DNA of 64,000 bases from Mycobacteroides sp. CBMA 271 (GCF_009729205.1 NZ_VTHB01000007.1:62001-126000), one strand, 5' to 3'; shown: positions 17,710 through 30,177, counted from the first letter of the stretch. The notes: a model not told the origin generated them from the letters alone. Numbers and translations: made by a program.

Positions 17710-18912
17710 CTAGATGGCGGCCTTGAGGGCGTCCACCCGATCGGTGCGCTCCCACGGCAGGTCGATGTCGGTACGCCCGAAGTGGCCGTAGGCGGCGGTC
17801 TGTGCGTAGATCGGCCGCAACAGATCCAGGTCGCGGATGATGGCACCCGGGCGCAGGTCGAACACCTCGTCGATGGCCTTCTCAATCTTGACCTGATCGA
17901 CCGTATTCGTGCCAAAGGTGTCCACGAACAGGCCCACCGGCGCCGCCTTGCCGATCGCGTAGGCGATCTGTACCTCAACGCGGTCGGCCAAACCTGCGGC
18001 CACCACGTTCTTGGCCACCCATCGCATCGCATACGCGGCGCTGCGGTCCACCTTTGACGGATCCTTGCCGGAGAACGCGCCACCGCCATGACGGGCCCAG
18101 CCGCCGTAAGTGTCGACGATGATCTTGCGACCGGTCAGGCCGGCGTCACCCATCGGGCCACCCAACACGAACTTGCCCGTCGGGTTGACCAGCAGCCGGT
18201 AGTCAGAGATATCCAGCGAGTCCTGGCCCAGCTCGTCGAGAACGGTATTGACGACCTTCTCGCGGATATCCGGGGTCAGCAGGTTGTCCAGGTCGATATC
18301 GGCGGCGTGCTGCGTAGAGAGCACCACCGTGTCGAGCCGCACGGCCTTGTATCCGTCGTACTCGATGGTGACCTGGGTCTTACCGTCCGGACGCAGGTAC
18401 GGCAACAGGCCTTCCTTGCGGACCTCGGTCAGACGGCGTGCCAGCCGGTGCGCCAACGCGATGGGCAGCGGCATCAGCTCGGGAGTGTCATTGATGGCGT
18501 ACCCGAACATCAAACCCTGATCGCCGGCGCCCTGGGCATCCAGCGGATCGGCGGCGCCCTCGACACGCGCCTCGTGGGCGGTGTCGACGCCCTGCGCGAT
18601 ATCGGGCGACTGGGCGCCGATGGCGATGTTCACACCGCAGGAATGCCCGTCGAAACCCTTGGAGGACGAGTCGTAGCCGATCTCCAGCACACGATCACGC
18701 ACGATTTTGGGGATGTCGGCGTACGCGGAGGTGGTGACCTCACCGGCGACATGTACCTGGCCGGTGGTCACTAGCGTCTCCACCGCGACCCGGGACTTAG
18801 GGTCCTGTGCGAGCAGCGCGTCGAGAATCGAATCGCTGATGGCATCACAGATCTTGTCCGGGTGCCCCTCGGTCACCGATTCACTGGTGAATAGCCGTCC
18901 AGCTGAGCTCAC
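17710..18912 (-). CDS. metK: S-adenosylmethionine synthetase
   Basis: Makes SAM from ATP and methionine in the cytosol as a tetramer. 400 residues, normal length. Signatures: FTSESVTEGHPDKICDAISD (GHPDK at 16-20), GAGDQGLMFGYA and the second family signature GGGAFSGKDPSKVDRSAAY. GTG 18912 follows a GAAAGGGG ribosome site. No SAM riboswitch was seen in the 92 bases before it. It ends the mihF-gmk-rpoZ-coaBC-metK gene order known from mycobacteria. Confidence 0.97.
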   Translation of the reverse strand: MSSAGRLFTSESVTEGHPDKICDAISDSILDALLAQDPKSRVAVETLVTTGQVHVAGEVTTSAYADIPKIVRDRVLEIGYDSSSKGFDGHSCGVNIAIGAQSPDIAQGVDTAHEARVEGAADPLDAQGAGDQGLMFGYAINDTPELMPLPIALAHRLARRLTEVRKEGLLPYLRPDGKTQVTIEYDGYKAVRLDTVVLSTQHAADIDLDNLLTPDIREKVVNTVLDELGQDSLDISDYRLLVNPTGKFVLGGPMGDAGLTGRKIIVDTYGGWARHGGGAFSGKDPSKVDRSAAYAMRWVAKNVVAAGLADRVEVQIAYAIGKAAPVGLFVDTFGTNTVDQVKIEKAIDEVFDLRPGAIIRDLDLLRPIYAQTAAYGHFGRTDIDLPWERTDRVDALKAAI

Positions 18913-19004
18913 AGCGCAGCCCCTTTCAGATCTATTTCGGATCGTTTCGATACCTAAACATTATGGCCGACGGCCAAGACCGATGCCATACCCGCTTGTC
19001 AGGC

Positions 19005-20276
19005 TCACTGACAAAGCTCGGCGACCGCATCCACAATACGGCTTGCCATCAGAACTTTGGTGCCGTGCTCCAGGACAACCTCAGCGACCTCGCCGCCGCT
19101 TTGAGCCGACAGCAGCCAACCGTCATTGCTGTCCACCTCGAAGGCACGCCCCTCGCCAACGGCGTTGACTACCAACAGATCACAGCCCTTGCGCTGCAGC
19201 TTGGCGCGCGCATGGAAGAGCACATCGCCATTGGCATCACCGGTTTCGGCGGCGAACCCGACGATGGCCCGCATCTTGGGCAGCTGTCCATCGGTGCGGG
19301 CACGCACCACGCCTGCCAGCACGTCGGCATTGCGCAGCAATTCGATGGGTGCGTCAACGGGGTTTTCACCGTTAGCGGTGTGACTCTTTTTGATCTTGTT
19401 GGTCGCAACGTGCGCCGGACGGAAATCGGCCACGGCGGCCGCCATGATGAGCGCTTCCGCGGCCGGTGCGTGTTTGGTGACCGCGTCCTGCAGCTGCGCC
19501 GCGGAGCTGATGTGCACCACCTCGACGCCGGCCGGGTCGGGGAGGCCGACGGTATGAGCGGCGATGAGCGTGACTTCCGCGCCGCGCTGCGCGGCCACCC
19601 GGGCGATCGCGTATCCCTGCTTACCGGAGCTGCGGTTCCCGATGAAACGCACCGGATCCAGGGGCTCACGGGTACCGCCGGCGGTCACCAGGACGCGCAC
19701 CCCGGCCAAATCGTGCGGCAGCGCGTCGGCGCGCGCCAGGAGCAGCTGAGCCAGGGTGGTGATTTCCTCGGCCTCGGGTAGTCGTCCTGGGCCGGTGTCG
19801 GCACCGGTGAGGCGGCCGGAGGCGGGCTCTAAGACAACAGCGCCACGGCTCCGTAATGTCGCCACATTGTGCTGGGTAGCCGGGTGCAGCCACATTTCCG
19901 TGTGCATCGCGGGGGCGAAGAGGACCGGACAACGCGCGGTCAACAGCGTCGCGGTCAGCAGGTCATCGGCGCGCCCGGCGGCGGCACGGGCCAGCAAGTC
20001 TGCGGTGGCCGGCGCCACAACCACAAGGTCCGCATCCTGGCCCAGCCGCACGTGCGGGACCGCGGGGACATCGTCGAACACTCCGGTCCGGGCGGGCTCG
20101 CCCGAGAGCGCCTCGAACGTCGCGGCGCCCACAAACTGCAATGCCGATTCGGTGGGGATGACCCGGACGCTATGTCCGGCCTCGGCGAGCTGCCGCACCA
20201 CGGTGCAGGCCTTGTAGGCGGCTATTCCTCCGCCCACTCCGACGATGACGCGCTTCTGATCCGATGCGACGGCCAT
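19005..20276 (-). CDS. coaBC: Bifunctional phosphopantothenoylcysteine decarboxylase/synthetase
   Basis: Two successive steps of coenzyme A synthesis. The N-terminal FMN decarboxylase (CoaC, about 1-180) shows GVGGGIAAYKAC, the active-site His in AVPHVRL, and PAMHTEMW, where most homologues have PAMN. The C-terminal CTP-dependent synthetase (CoaB, about 190-423) shows VTAGGTREPLDPVRFIGNRSSGKQG, AAAVADFRP and KIKK. ATG 20276 lies 15 bases after the rpoZ stop. Length 423 fits mycobacterial CoaBC. Confidence 0.95.
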   Translation of the reverse strand: MAVASDQKRVIVGVGGGIAAYKACTVVRQLAEAGHSVRVIPTESALQFVGAATFEALSGEPARTGVFDDVPAVPHVRLGQDADLVVVAPATADLLARAAAGRADDLLTATLLTARCPVLFAPAMHTEMWLHPATQHNVATLRSRGAVVLEPASGRLTGADTGPGRLPEAEEITTLAQLLLARADALPHDLAGVRVLVTAGGTREPLDPVRFIGNRSSGKQGYAIARVAAQRGAEVTLIAAHTVGLPDPAGVEVVHISSAAQLQDAVTKHAPAAEALIMAAAVADFRPAHVATNKIKKSHTANGENPVDAPIELLRNADVLAGVVRARTDGQLPKMRAIVGFAAETGDANGDVLFHARAKLQRKGCDLLVVNAVGEGRAFEVDSNDGWLLSAQSGGEVAEVVLEHGTKVLMASRIVDAVAELCQ

Positions 20277-20291
20277 GACGGACTCGGGCTT

Positions 20292-20600
20292 CTACTCGCC
20301 TTCGGTGTGCTCGAGCAGATCGCCGTGGATCTCGCGCATCGCGATCGACAGCGGCTTCTCCTGCAGACCCGGCTCGACCAGCGGTCCCACGTACTCGAGG
20401 ATGCCGTCGCCGAGCTGGTTGTAGTAGTCGTTGATCTGGCGGGCACGCTTGGCTGCGTAGATCACCAGCGCGTACTTGCTCGATGCCCGCGCCAACAGCT
20501 CATCGATCGGCGGGTTGGTGATACCCAGCGGCGTGTCGAGCGCAGCGTCGTAGCTTTCGGTGCCCGGTTCAACGATGACGTCGGTCTGGGAGGTGCTCAC
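20292..20600 (-). CDS. rpoZ: RNA polymerase omega subunit
   Basis: 102-residue omega subunit that supports assembly of beta-prime. The core motif is NPPIDELLARASSKYALVIYAAKRARQINDYYNQLG, followed by a short acidic tail ending LEHTEGE. GTG 20600 has a good ribosome site (CAGGAGA). It lies between gmk and coaBC, the standard actinobacterial place. Confidence 0.96.
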   Translation of the reverse strand: MSTSQTDVIVEPGTESYDAALDTPLGITNPPIDELLARASSKYALVIYAAKRARQINDYYNQLGDGILEYVGPLVEPGLQEKPLSIAMREIHGDLLEHTEGE

Positions 20601-20677
20601 TAAGAAATCTCCTGGATAGGTATGTGGCGCTGAAGACGGCGGCGAAGGTTTCGCAATGCTGTACCGGTCGCAGCCGG

Positions 20678-21247
20678 TTAACGTCCGACCAATAACGATA
20701 CCAACTGTGCGCAGGCATTTTCCAACTGGTCATTGACGACGACGACATCGAAGTCTGTTTGAGCCGCCATTTCCACCTCGGCTGTTTCCAACCGTCGGGC
20801 AATAACGGCCTCCGATTCGGTGCCGCGACCAGTGAGGCGCGCCACCAACGCGTCCCAGCTAGGCGGGGACAGGAAGACGGTCAGTGCCTGCGGAAGAGCG
20901 GCCTTGATGGCCCGGGCGCCGGCCAAGTCGACCTCGATCAGGGTGGGGCGACCGGCTTCCATGGCCTCGCGAACCGGCGTGGCGGGAGTTCCCGACCGCT
21001 GCAATCCACCGTGGATATCGGCCCATTCCAGCAGTGCTGCGGTATCGATGAGCCGCTGAAACTCTTCGGTAGTGACGAAGTGGTAGTCGACACCGTCCAC
21101 CTCGCCGGGCCGGGGGGCCCGGGTGGTGGCTGAGACGCTGAAGAACAGGCCGTCCACGTCATCGCGGAGTCGCCGCACCACGGTGGACTTACCGACGGCT
21201 GAGGGGCCGGATAGGACTACTACCCGGCCCCTCAATGCGTTGGTCAC
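20678..21247 (-). CDS. gmk: Guanylate kinase
   Basis: Phosphorylates GMP to GDP. 189 residues. The P-loop is LSGPSAVGKSTVV (about residues 12-24). The GMP-binding segment SVSATTRAPRPGEVDGVDYHFV and LEWADIHGG are typical, and VDLAGARAIKAALP marks the lid-adjacent region. GTG 21247 abuts the mihF stop directly, so the genes are probably coupled. Confidence 0.96.
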   Translation of the reverse strand: MTNALRGRVVVLSGPSAVGKSTVVRRLRDDVDGLFFSVSATTRAPRPGEVDGVDYHFVTTEEFQRLIDTAALLEWADIHGGLQRSGTPATPVREAMEAGRPTLIEVDLAGARAIKAALPQALTVFLSPPSWDALVARLTGRGTESEAVIARRLETAEVEMAAQTDFDVVVVNDQLENACAQLVSLLVGR

Positions 21248-21568
21248 CTACGAGGTGAAGTCGAAACGCTCCAACAGCGCCTTGCGCTGACGGTCGCCGA
21301 GACCACGCAGACGGCGGGTCGGGGCGATCTCCAGCTCGGTCATGATCTCCTGCGCCTTGACCTTGCCCACCTTGGGCAGGGCTTCGAGCAGTGCGGAAAC
21401 CTTCATCTTGCCCAGGACCTCATCGGTCTCGGCATCCTTGAGCACCTGCTTGAGATTGGTGCCACCTTTCTTCAGCTTCTCCTTGAGCTCGGCGCGGATG
21501 CGGCGGGCGGCAGCCGCCTTCGCCAACGCGGCTGCGCGCTGCTCGTCAGTCAACTGTGGAAGGGCCAC
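21248..21568 (-). CDS. mihF: Mycobacterial integration host factor
   Basis: 106-residue nucleoid-associated DNA-binding protein unique to actinobacteria, unrelated to E. coli IHF. The C-terminal DNA-binding core reads LLEALPKVGKVKAQEIMTELEI with RRLRGLGDRQRKALLERF (helix-two-turn-helix type). The N-terminus is a charged Ala/Lys/Arg helix (AALAKAAAARRIRAELKEKLKKG). GTG 21568 follows GGAGG. The length is near that of the shorter mycobacterial forms. Confidence 0.95.
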   Translation of the reverse strand: MALPQLTDEQRAAALAKAAAARRIRAELKEKLKKGGTNLKQVLKDAETDEVLGKMKVSALLEALPKVGKVKAQEIMTELEIAPTRRLRGLGDRQRKALLERFDFTS

Positions 21569-22025
21569 GATTCCTCCGTCTCATACGAAACATGTCGATT
21601 TCTCGGTCGGCTGGAAACACAACCAGCCAGCGACAGCGACCGTACCCACGCCAACCGACATATGTGAACCCCACCCCCCACTTGTCGGAGAAAATCGCCT
21701 GCTAGAGGCGCCGCAGGCGATGATGTCGAGCAACCATCACATCCTGGCCGAATGCGTCGATATCAATCCAGATGGCCAACGAAATAGATTCTTGCGCAAT
21801 ACTTTTCAATCGGATTTGACTATTCTCGCAGTTCCTATACCTGAACCGGAGAGAAGCAAACCGTGATTGCCGTGGGGGCAAACTGAAAATCTCGTGTGAA
21901 TCTCGCGTTGCGCGTGTCGCACCTCGTTCGCGTCCAATCACAGAGACGCAGGTGAAGGCGCCCTCGACCAGGTATCGGTGAAGTTGGTTAGCAAGGCATG
22001 TCAGTTGCTGGGTAGGGTGCGAGAC
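21569..22025. other. 457-base divergent intergenic region, mihF / acyltransferase
   Basis: No supported gene. It must hold the mihF promoter (minus) and the acyltransferase promoter (plus). A short dyad GGCTGG-8-CCAGCC lies at 21609-21628. On the plus strand TTGACT (21816-21821) and TATACC (21836-21841) resemble promoter boxes, but their 14-base spacing is short. A/T content rises around 21760-21850 compared with the flanking genes. Confidence 0.5.
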
Positions 22026-23369
22026 ATGGGTGAGTACGCGCACCCATCACGTGAGCGTGATCGGGTGTTAGACGCTGTGCGGCTCGTGTCGTTGGCCACG
22101 GTGGTGGCCTACCACGTCCTCGCAGGTAGCCCCACCCTCGTCAGGGGCAAACCTGCCATGTCGGCAAATTACAACGTGCACTGGCTGTTTTGGCTGATCC
22201 CCCTAATGCCGCTGTTTTTCTTCGCCGGCGCAGCAGCAAATCTTCATTCCTGGGAGTCCGGTCGCAGCTGGGGGCAATTCCTGATGAGCCGCGCCACGCG
22301 ACTCTTTCGCCCGGTGTTCTACTTCCTGGCCTTCGTCGCGCTGGTGACCACCTTGCTGCGTATCACCATGGGCAACTCCAGACAGCTCCTGTATCTCGAA
22401 ATGCGGCATATTGAGCTGCTCTGGTACGTAGGGGCCTATCTGCTGACCCTGGCGTTCATTCCGTGGCTGGCTCGTATCCGCTCCGGGCGCCGGTTGAGCT
22501 GGTTCGTTGCGTCAATGTGCCTGGTAACCGCGCTGGTGGACACCATCAGCGTCCTCACCGACTCGTGGGTGAGGACCGGCTGGATCAACATGATCTTTAT
22601 GTGGTTGGTCCCGGCCGCGCTGGGCATCGGGTACCAGCGCACGCTCGTCCCCCGCCGGGTCGCCCTGATGGGCGCCGCAGTCGCGCTGGCCGCCACGGTG
22701 GCGCTGGCCATTCTGGGGCCCTATCCGTCGGGGCTGATCGCCAACATGCCGCCGACGTTGTTACTGGCTGCGAGCGCAATTGCCGAATGCCTGCTGGTGA
22801 TCGCCTGCGCGCCCGCCATCAACCGTTGGGCACGGGGCGTCCGGACGTGGAGATTTCTCGAACTGTGCAACAGCGGCAGCATGACGATCTACCTGTGGCA
22901 CTGGGTGGCCACTTTCCTGTTGTCGTACGGGGTCTACCTCACCCTTCGCATCGGACTCCTGAGCCCCCACGACGCCTGGTACTGGCCCGGGAATGTGCTG
23001 CGTCTGACCCTCGTCTGCGCCGTCGTGGCGGTCTTCTTCGTGCCGCTGCGCGCTGCCGAGCGCCGACCATTGCCGTGGTGGGACCGACCGGTGCCCCCGA
23101 TGAGCACGGGTCGCGATATCGCCGTCGGCGTTCTGGTGCTGGCCAGCGCGATACTGACGCTGGTCTACACCCGGATTTACGTCATCAATCCCGCGTGGGG
23201 TGGTTTCACACCCATAGGGCGGTGGGTCGTGGTGGCCTCGCTCATACCGTTGGCGGTCGCACGGATCTTGAGCCCAAGCCCCCAGGTCCAGCCACCATCT
23301 CACGGGGATTTCGGCCCGAATTACCTCGTGAATGGGCGGCCCGGCGCCGTAACATCGCGAGTCAACTAA
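22026..23369 (+). CDS. Acyltransferase-3-family membrane protein
   Basis: 447-residue polytopic protein of the OafA/acyltransferase-3 type. The N-terminal helix carries the family pattern RVLDAVRLVSLATVVAYHVLAG, with the conserved His in YHVL. About ten hydrophobic helices follow, with RATRLFRPVFYF, MTIYLWHWVATFL and a Pro-rich C-terminal tail. ATG 22026 is chosen; a GTG at 21978 in the same frame adds 16 residues and is less likely. Family members transfer acyl groups to envelope sugars or lipids. It is followed 15 bases later by an LpqH-like lipoprotein, so the pair is probably one envelope operon, placed where M. tuberculosis has PE/PPE genes. Confidence 0.85.
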   Translation: MGEYAHPSRERDRVLDAVRLVSLATVVAYHVLAGSPTLVRGKPAMSANYNVHWLFWLIPLMPLFFFAGAAANLHSWESGRSWGQFLMSRATRLFRPVFYFLAFVALVTTLLRITMGNSRQLLYLEMRHIELLWYVGAYLLTLAFIPWLARIRSGRRLSWFVASMCLVTALVDTISVLTDSWVRTGWINMIFMWLVPAALGIGYQRTLVPRRVALMGAAVALAATVALAILGPYPSGLIANMPPTLLLAASAIAECLLVIACAPAINRWARGVRTWRFLELCNSGSMTIYLWHWVATFLLSYGVYLTLRIGLLSPHDAWYWPGNVLRLTLVCAVVAVFFVPLRAAERRPLPWWDRPVPPMSTGRDIAVGVLVLASAILTLVYTRIYVINPAWGGFTPIGRWVVVASLIPLAVARILSPSPQVQPPSHGDFGPNYLVNGRPGAVTSRVN

Positions 23370-23384
23370 TCCGGAGGGGGATCT

Positions 23385-24278
23385 GTGCCAACACGAATCG
23401 CGATGATCCGAGCAAGTACCGCACTCGGCGCGGCACTGCTCATCGCCGGCTGTGAGCCCACGCCTCCCGCCCAGATATCCAGTACTCAGGCGAGTCAGCC
23501 GGCGCAACCCGCGTCCTTGCGGCCAAGCCCGGTTCCCGTCAGTACCACCCTGATCCAACCGATTCGCATCGGTGCCACCCTTGACGGCGCACCCCTGAAT
23601 CTCGAGAACACCGTCACCTCCTGCGCGCGCGATGACAAATCGGGAATCGAGGCCGGTGCCACCAATCCTCTTGGCACCAGCACCAATACACTTCGGCTGC
23701 GAATTCACGACGGACGAGCGGACGTTTCGGTGATCACCGATAATTCCGAAATGAATTCGGCGCCAACCACTCCGGTAACGTTGGTACAGACCGGTTCGGA
23801 CTACACGGTCTCCGGCCAGGTCTTCCGCGTCTCTCAGCGTGGATGGGACACAGTGCCGCATGCATTCACCGCGAACGTGTCATGCGCACCCGGCTCGCCT
23901 GTTCGAACCGATCGATACGCGCAACCGGTGGCGGTGGCCGCCACACTCGACGGAGTGCGGGTCGATCTGCGTGACACCATCCCCTACTGCGCCTACGACG
24001 GCGGACCGAATTCGTACTTCACGATCGCCGCCAGCAGTTCCCCGACCACCGCTGGCCGCCATCCCTCGTTCTCTGTGATCATCAACCGGTCGACGCTCGC
24101 GGTATCGCACGGCAGGCTCGAAGGGGCAGGACACTCACGCGATTTCCGCGGCGATGGACCATCGCACACGTCATGGCGGATGAAGGTGGTCAAGGAGGGC
24201 ACCGTCTACCGCGTCACGGGTGTCGATGACCGCTCCGGTGGATCAGTCGAAATCGTCGCCGATTGCGCCGGACTTTAG
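23385..24278 (+). CDS. Lipoprotein with two LpqH (19-kDa antigen)-like repeats
   Basis: 297-residue surface lipoprotein. Signal peptide with lipobox LIAGC (Cys23), then a Ser/Gln/Pro-rich linker to about residue 57. Two related domains follow, about 58-167 and 179-294. Each begins with a QP(I/V)xxxATLDG strand, has a Cys at the same place (Cys80, Cys202), a buried-strand segment (LRLRIHDGRADV; FSVIINRSTLAV), a YxVxG strand (DYTVSGQVFRV; VYRVTGVDDRS) and a closing Cys (Cys167, Cys294). This matches the LpqH pattern. The GTG start follows GGAGGGGG. The function is not known; LpqH itself is a TLR2-active surface antigen. Confidence 0.8.
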   Translation: MPTRIAMIRASTALGAALLIAGCEPTPPAQISSTQASQPAQPASLRPSPVPVSTTLIQPIRIGATLDGAPLNLENTVTSCARDDKSGIEAGATNPLGTSTNTLRLRIHDGRADVSVITDNSEMNSAPTTPVTLVQTGSDYTVSGQVFRVSQRGWDTVPHAFTANVSCAPGSPVRTDRYAQPVAVAATLDGVRVDLRDTIPYCAYDGGPNSYFTIAASSSPTTAGRHPSFSVIINRSTLAVSHGRLEGAGHSRDFRGDGPSHTSWRMKVVKEGTVYRVTGVDDRSGGSVEIVADCAGL

Positions 24279-24296
24279 CGTCGATCGGCGATCTGC

Positions 24297-25115
24297 CTAT
24301 TCTGCCAACAGGTAAGCGACGCTATCGCGTAACCGGTCGACCGCCGCCCGCAGCGCCGCCACACCCGGACCGGCACCGAGCACCTCACGCGAGACCGCTG
24401 GCAGCAACAGCCGCCCGGGCGCTCCACCCAAACCGCGCAGGTCCTCGGGCCTACCCCCCTGGGCGCCGAGCCCGGGGACCAGCACGGGACCACCGATTGA
24501 GGACAGATCCGGCGGGTCGGTGACGGTCACCCCGACGACCACACCCACCGATCCGGGACCGGCCTCCTCGGCATTGAGCGCGGCCACCTGGTCCACCATC
24601 GCCTGCGCGACAGTCGAACCCTCGGCGAGCGCTCGCTGCACCGGTGGCGCTTCAGGATTGGACGTCGCCGCAAGGACGAACACGCCGCGCTCGCGCTCCC
24701 GCGCGAGATCCAGCAGCGGAGACAGCGATCCGAATCCAAGATACGGCGACGCGGTCACCGCATCCGAGCTCAACGGCGAATCCCCCACCCACGCCTGCGC
24801 ATACGCCGCCATGGTTGATCCGATATCTCCGCGCTTGGCGTCGGCGAGCACCAGCACGCCCGCCTCGCCCAATCCACCGATGGTTCGCTCGAGAGCCGAA
24901 TACCCTGCCGCACCGTAGGTTTCAAAGAACGCCACTTGTGGTTTGACAATCGCCACATCGCCGAACGCTTGGACGCAGATGTCGGCGAATCTGCCAAGAC
25001 CCGATGCGTCCGCCTCGAACCCCCACGAGCGCAGCAGCTCCGGATGCGGATCAATGCCCACACACAGCGGACCCCGGGAGGCGGTGGCGGCCTGCAGCCG
25101 TGCCCCGAACGTCAC
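24297..25115 (-). CDS. pyrF: Orotidine 5'-phosphate decarboxylase (actinobacterial type)
   Basis: Last step of UMP synthesis. 272 residues, the longer actinobacterial form. Active-site marks: GPLCVGIDPHPELL, IVKPQVAFFE, LVLADAKRGDIGSTM (catalytic Lys/Asp), VTASPYLGFGSL and LVPGLGAQGG. Start: GTG 25115 gives a protein matching known N-termini and lies 11 bases after GAAGAG; the in-frame TTG at 25124 is the alternative. It closes the pyr operon, 28 bases after carB. Confidence 0.94.
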   Translation of the reverse strand: MTFGARLQAATASRGPLCVGIDPHPELLRSWGFEADASGLGRFADICVQAFGDVAIVKPQVAFFETYGAAGYSALERTIGGLGEAGVLVLADAKRGDIGSTMAAYAQAWVGDSPLSSDAVTASPYLGFGSLSPLLDLARERERGVFVLAATSNPEAPPVQRALAEGSTVAQAMVDQVAALNAEEAGPGSVGVVVGVTVTDPPDLSSIGGPVLVPGLGAQGGRPEDLRGLGGAPGRLLLPAVSREVLGAGPGVAALRAAVDRLRDSVAYLLAE

Positions 25116-25143
25116 CGCAGCCAACGCTCTTCACGCACGCGGT

Positions 25144-28481
<3,338 letters not shown>

Positions 28482-28482
<1 letters not shown>

Positions 28483-29612
28483 CAGCGATTACCCCGATTC
28501 TCAAGTGCGGTGACGAACTGGTCAAAGAGGTACTCGGCGTCATGTGGCCCGGCCGCCGCCTCGGGGTGGTATTGCACCGAGAAGGCCGACCCGTCGAGCA
28601 ACCGGATCCCCTCCACCACACCGTCGTTGGCGCAGGTGTGGCTTACCTCGGCCCGACCAAACGGCGTATCGAACTGCTCGCCCGCCTCGCCCTCCAACGC
28701 AAAACCGTGGTTCTGCGCGGTGATGGCCACCCGCCCGGTCGAATGGTCAATGACCGGGACGTTGATACCGCGATGCCCGAAGGCCATCTTGTAGGTGGAC
28801 CGCCCCAGCGCCCGGCCCAGTAGCTGGTTGCCGAAGCAGATGCCGAACAACGGGATTCGCCGCTCCAGCGCCGCTTGGGTGACCGCGACCACGTGGTCCG
28901 CGGTGGCCGGATCCCCGGGGCCATTGGACAGGAAGACCCCGTCGGGCGCGAGTGCCAGCAGCTCGTCGGGACTGATCGACGAAGGCACCACCTGCACCCG
29001 GACGCCGCGTGACGCGAAGTTGCGCGGGGTGTTGGTCTTGATGCCCAGGTCCAGCGCCACCACCGTGAATCGGTGCGCGCCATCGGGTTCCACAATGTAG
29101 CTGTCGTCGGTGCTCACCTCTCCGGCGAGATCGGCACCCAGCATGGCGGCTTGGCCGTTGACACGCGACAGCAGGAATTCGGTGGGCGCATCGGCGACGG
29201 TCCCACTGAAGATGCCCGCCTTCATCGACCCGCGGGTGCGCAGGTGACGGACCACGGCGCGGGTGTCGATTCCCGCGATACCGACAATGTGCTGCCGCGT
29301 GAGGGCATCGTCAAGGGAACCGGTGGAGCGCCAATTCGATACCCGATTCGAGGGGTCGCGCACCGCGTACCCGGCAACCCAGATCTTGCCGCCGCGGCTC
29401 TCGTCATCCTCGTCATTCCAACCGGTGTTGCCGATCTGCGGCGCGGTGGCGACCACGATCTGCCGGTGATAACTCGGGTCGGTCAGGGTCTCCTGGTAGC
29501 CGGACATGGCCGTGCAGAAGACCGCCTCGCCAAGGGTTTCCCCCACTGCACCGAATGGTTTCCCGGTGAACACTCGCCCGTCTTCGAGGACGAGCACCGC
29601 TTTGTCAGTCAC
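28482..29612 (-). CDS. carA: Carbamoyl-phosphate synthase small (glutaminase) subunit
   Basis: 376-residue glutaminase feeding ammonia to CarB. Start GTG 29612 overlaps the stop of the preceding gene and has GGAAGCAGG upstream; this matches the usual N-terminus (KAVLVLEDGRVFTG). An ATG at 29627 would add five residues. Class I amidotransferase marks: nucleophile in PLFGICFGNQLLGRALG, TAQNHGFAL, and the His-Glu pair in QYHPEAAAGPHD. Confidence 0.97.
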
Positions 29613-30106
29613 GAAGCCTGCTTCCATTCTTGATATTCGCTACGAGGCCGGGCTAAGAATCCGGTGTCGATCTCGGTGCCGGAGGGCAACTTCCATCGGA
29701 TGGCGAGGATGCCGTCATGGGTGAGCACCTTGCCCGCCAGCGCCTTGGCCGTGCGGATCTCGGTGATGACATCTGCAGGGATCCAGATGTCGTCGGTCCC
29801 GCTGCGCTCCAACAGAATTCCCTGCGAGTAACGGGTCAGGGTGGCGTTCGCGCGGTACCCCAGGTCGCCCGCCGCAATGCGGTCTTGCCAGTCCGGTGCG
29901 ATGGTACTGCCGACGTAGAGCCCTTCGGTAGGCCCGATGACGATGTCGCCGCGTTCGGAGGGCACGACCGGAAGCTCGCCGACGGTGTCGGTCTGCCGCT
30001 GCACGCGTGCGCGCCAGCCACGCCACATCAAGCGGGCGAGCAGTACGGTCAGGGTCAGTGAGGCGCCGGCCATGATGAGCGCACCGACGGTGTCCCCGTG
30101 GTTCAT
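29609..30106 (-). CDS. Small membrane protein of the pyr operon (Rv1382-like)
   Basis: 165 residues: one N-terminal membrane helix (about 5-28, GALIMAGASLTLTVLLARLMW), a basic stretch, then a cytoplasmic domain with GDIVIGPTEGLYVGSTIAPDWQDRI-type and ILLERSGTDDIWIPADVITEIRTA-type strands reminiscent of a PH-like fold. The same gene sits between pyrC and carA in M. tuberculosis (Rv1382). The function is unknown. ATG 30106 overlaps the stop of the 22-codon mini-cistron; its own stop overlaps carA (GTGA), so it is coupled on both sides. Confidence 0.88.
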   Translation of the reverse strand: MNHGDTVGALIMAGASLTLTVLLARLMWRGWRARVQRQTDTVGELPVVPSERGDIVIGPTEGLYVGSTIAPDWQDRIAAGDLGYRANATLTRYSQGILLERSGTDDIWIPADVITEIRTAKALAGKVLTHDGILAIRWKLPSGTEIDTGFLARPRSEYQEWKQAS

Positions 30107-30171
30107 AACGAATTCTCTTCGCGCAGGCGGCTCATCGTTCGCTTATTTTCTTCGCGCAAGCGGCTCATCAT
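30103..30171 (-). CDS. 22-codon mini-cistron interlocked between pyrC and the Rv1382-like gene
   Basis: ATG 30171 overlaps the pyrC stop (ATGA), and the TGA at 30105-30103 overlaps the next ATG (ATGA). The reading frame is MMSRLREENKR followed by TMSRLREENSL: an 11-residue unit, repeated, charged and probably helical. It lies entirely within a 33-base tandem repeat. The double overlap is what a translated, coupling leader would look like; chance is possible because the repeat unit itself carries ATGA. There is no evidence of a stable product. Confidence 0.45.
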   Translation of the reverse strand: MMSRLREENKRTMSRLREENSL

Positions 30172-30177
30172 TCGCTT
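30112..30177. repeat. Two tandem copies of a 33-base repeat
   Basis: Copies at 30112-30144 and 30145-30177 differ at three of 33 positions. They fill the whole space between the pyrC and Rv1382-like coding regions. The unit length is a multiple of three, which keeps the mini-cistron frame open through both copies. Its core CGCGCAAGCGGCTCATC recurs, imperfectly, at three other gene starts in this window. Confidence 0.9.

Noticed and set aside
18913..19004. Possible SAM riboswitch before metK
   Set aside because: Only 92 bases and no recognisable riboswitch core.
21702..22043. 113-codon minus-strand frame in the mihF/acyltransferase gap
   Set aside because: No ribosome site, no recognisable sequence, and it crosses the acyltransferase start.
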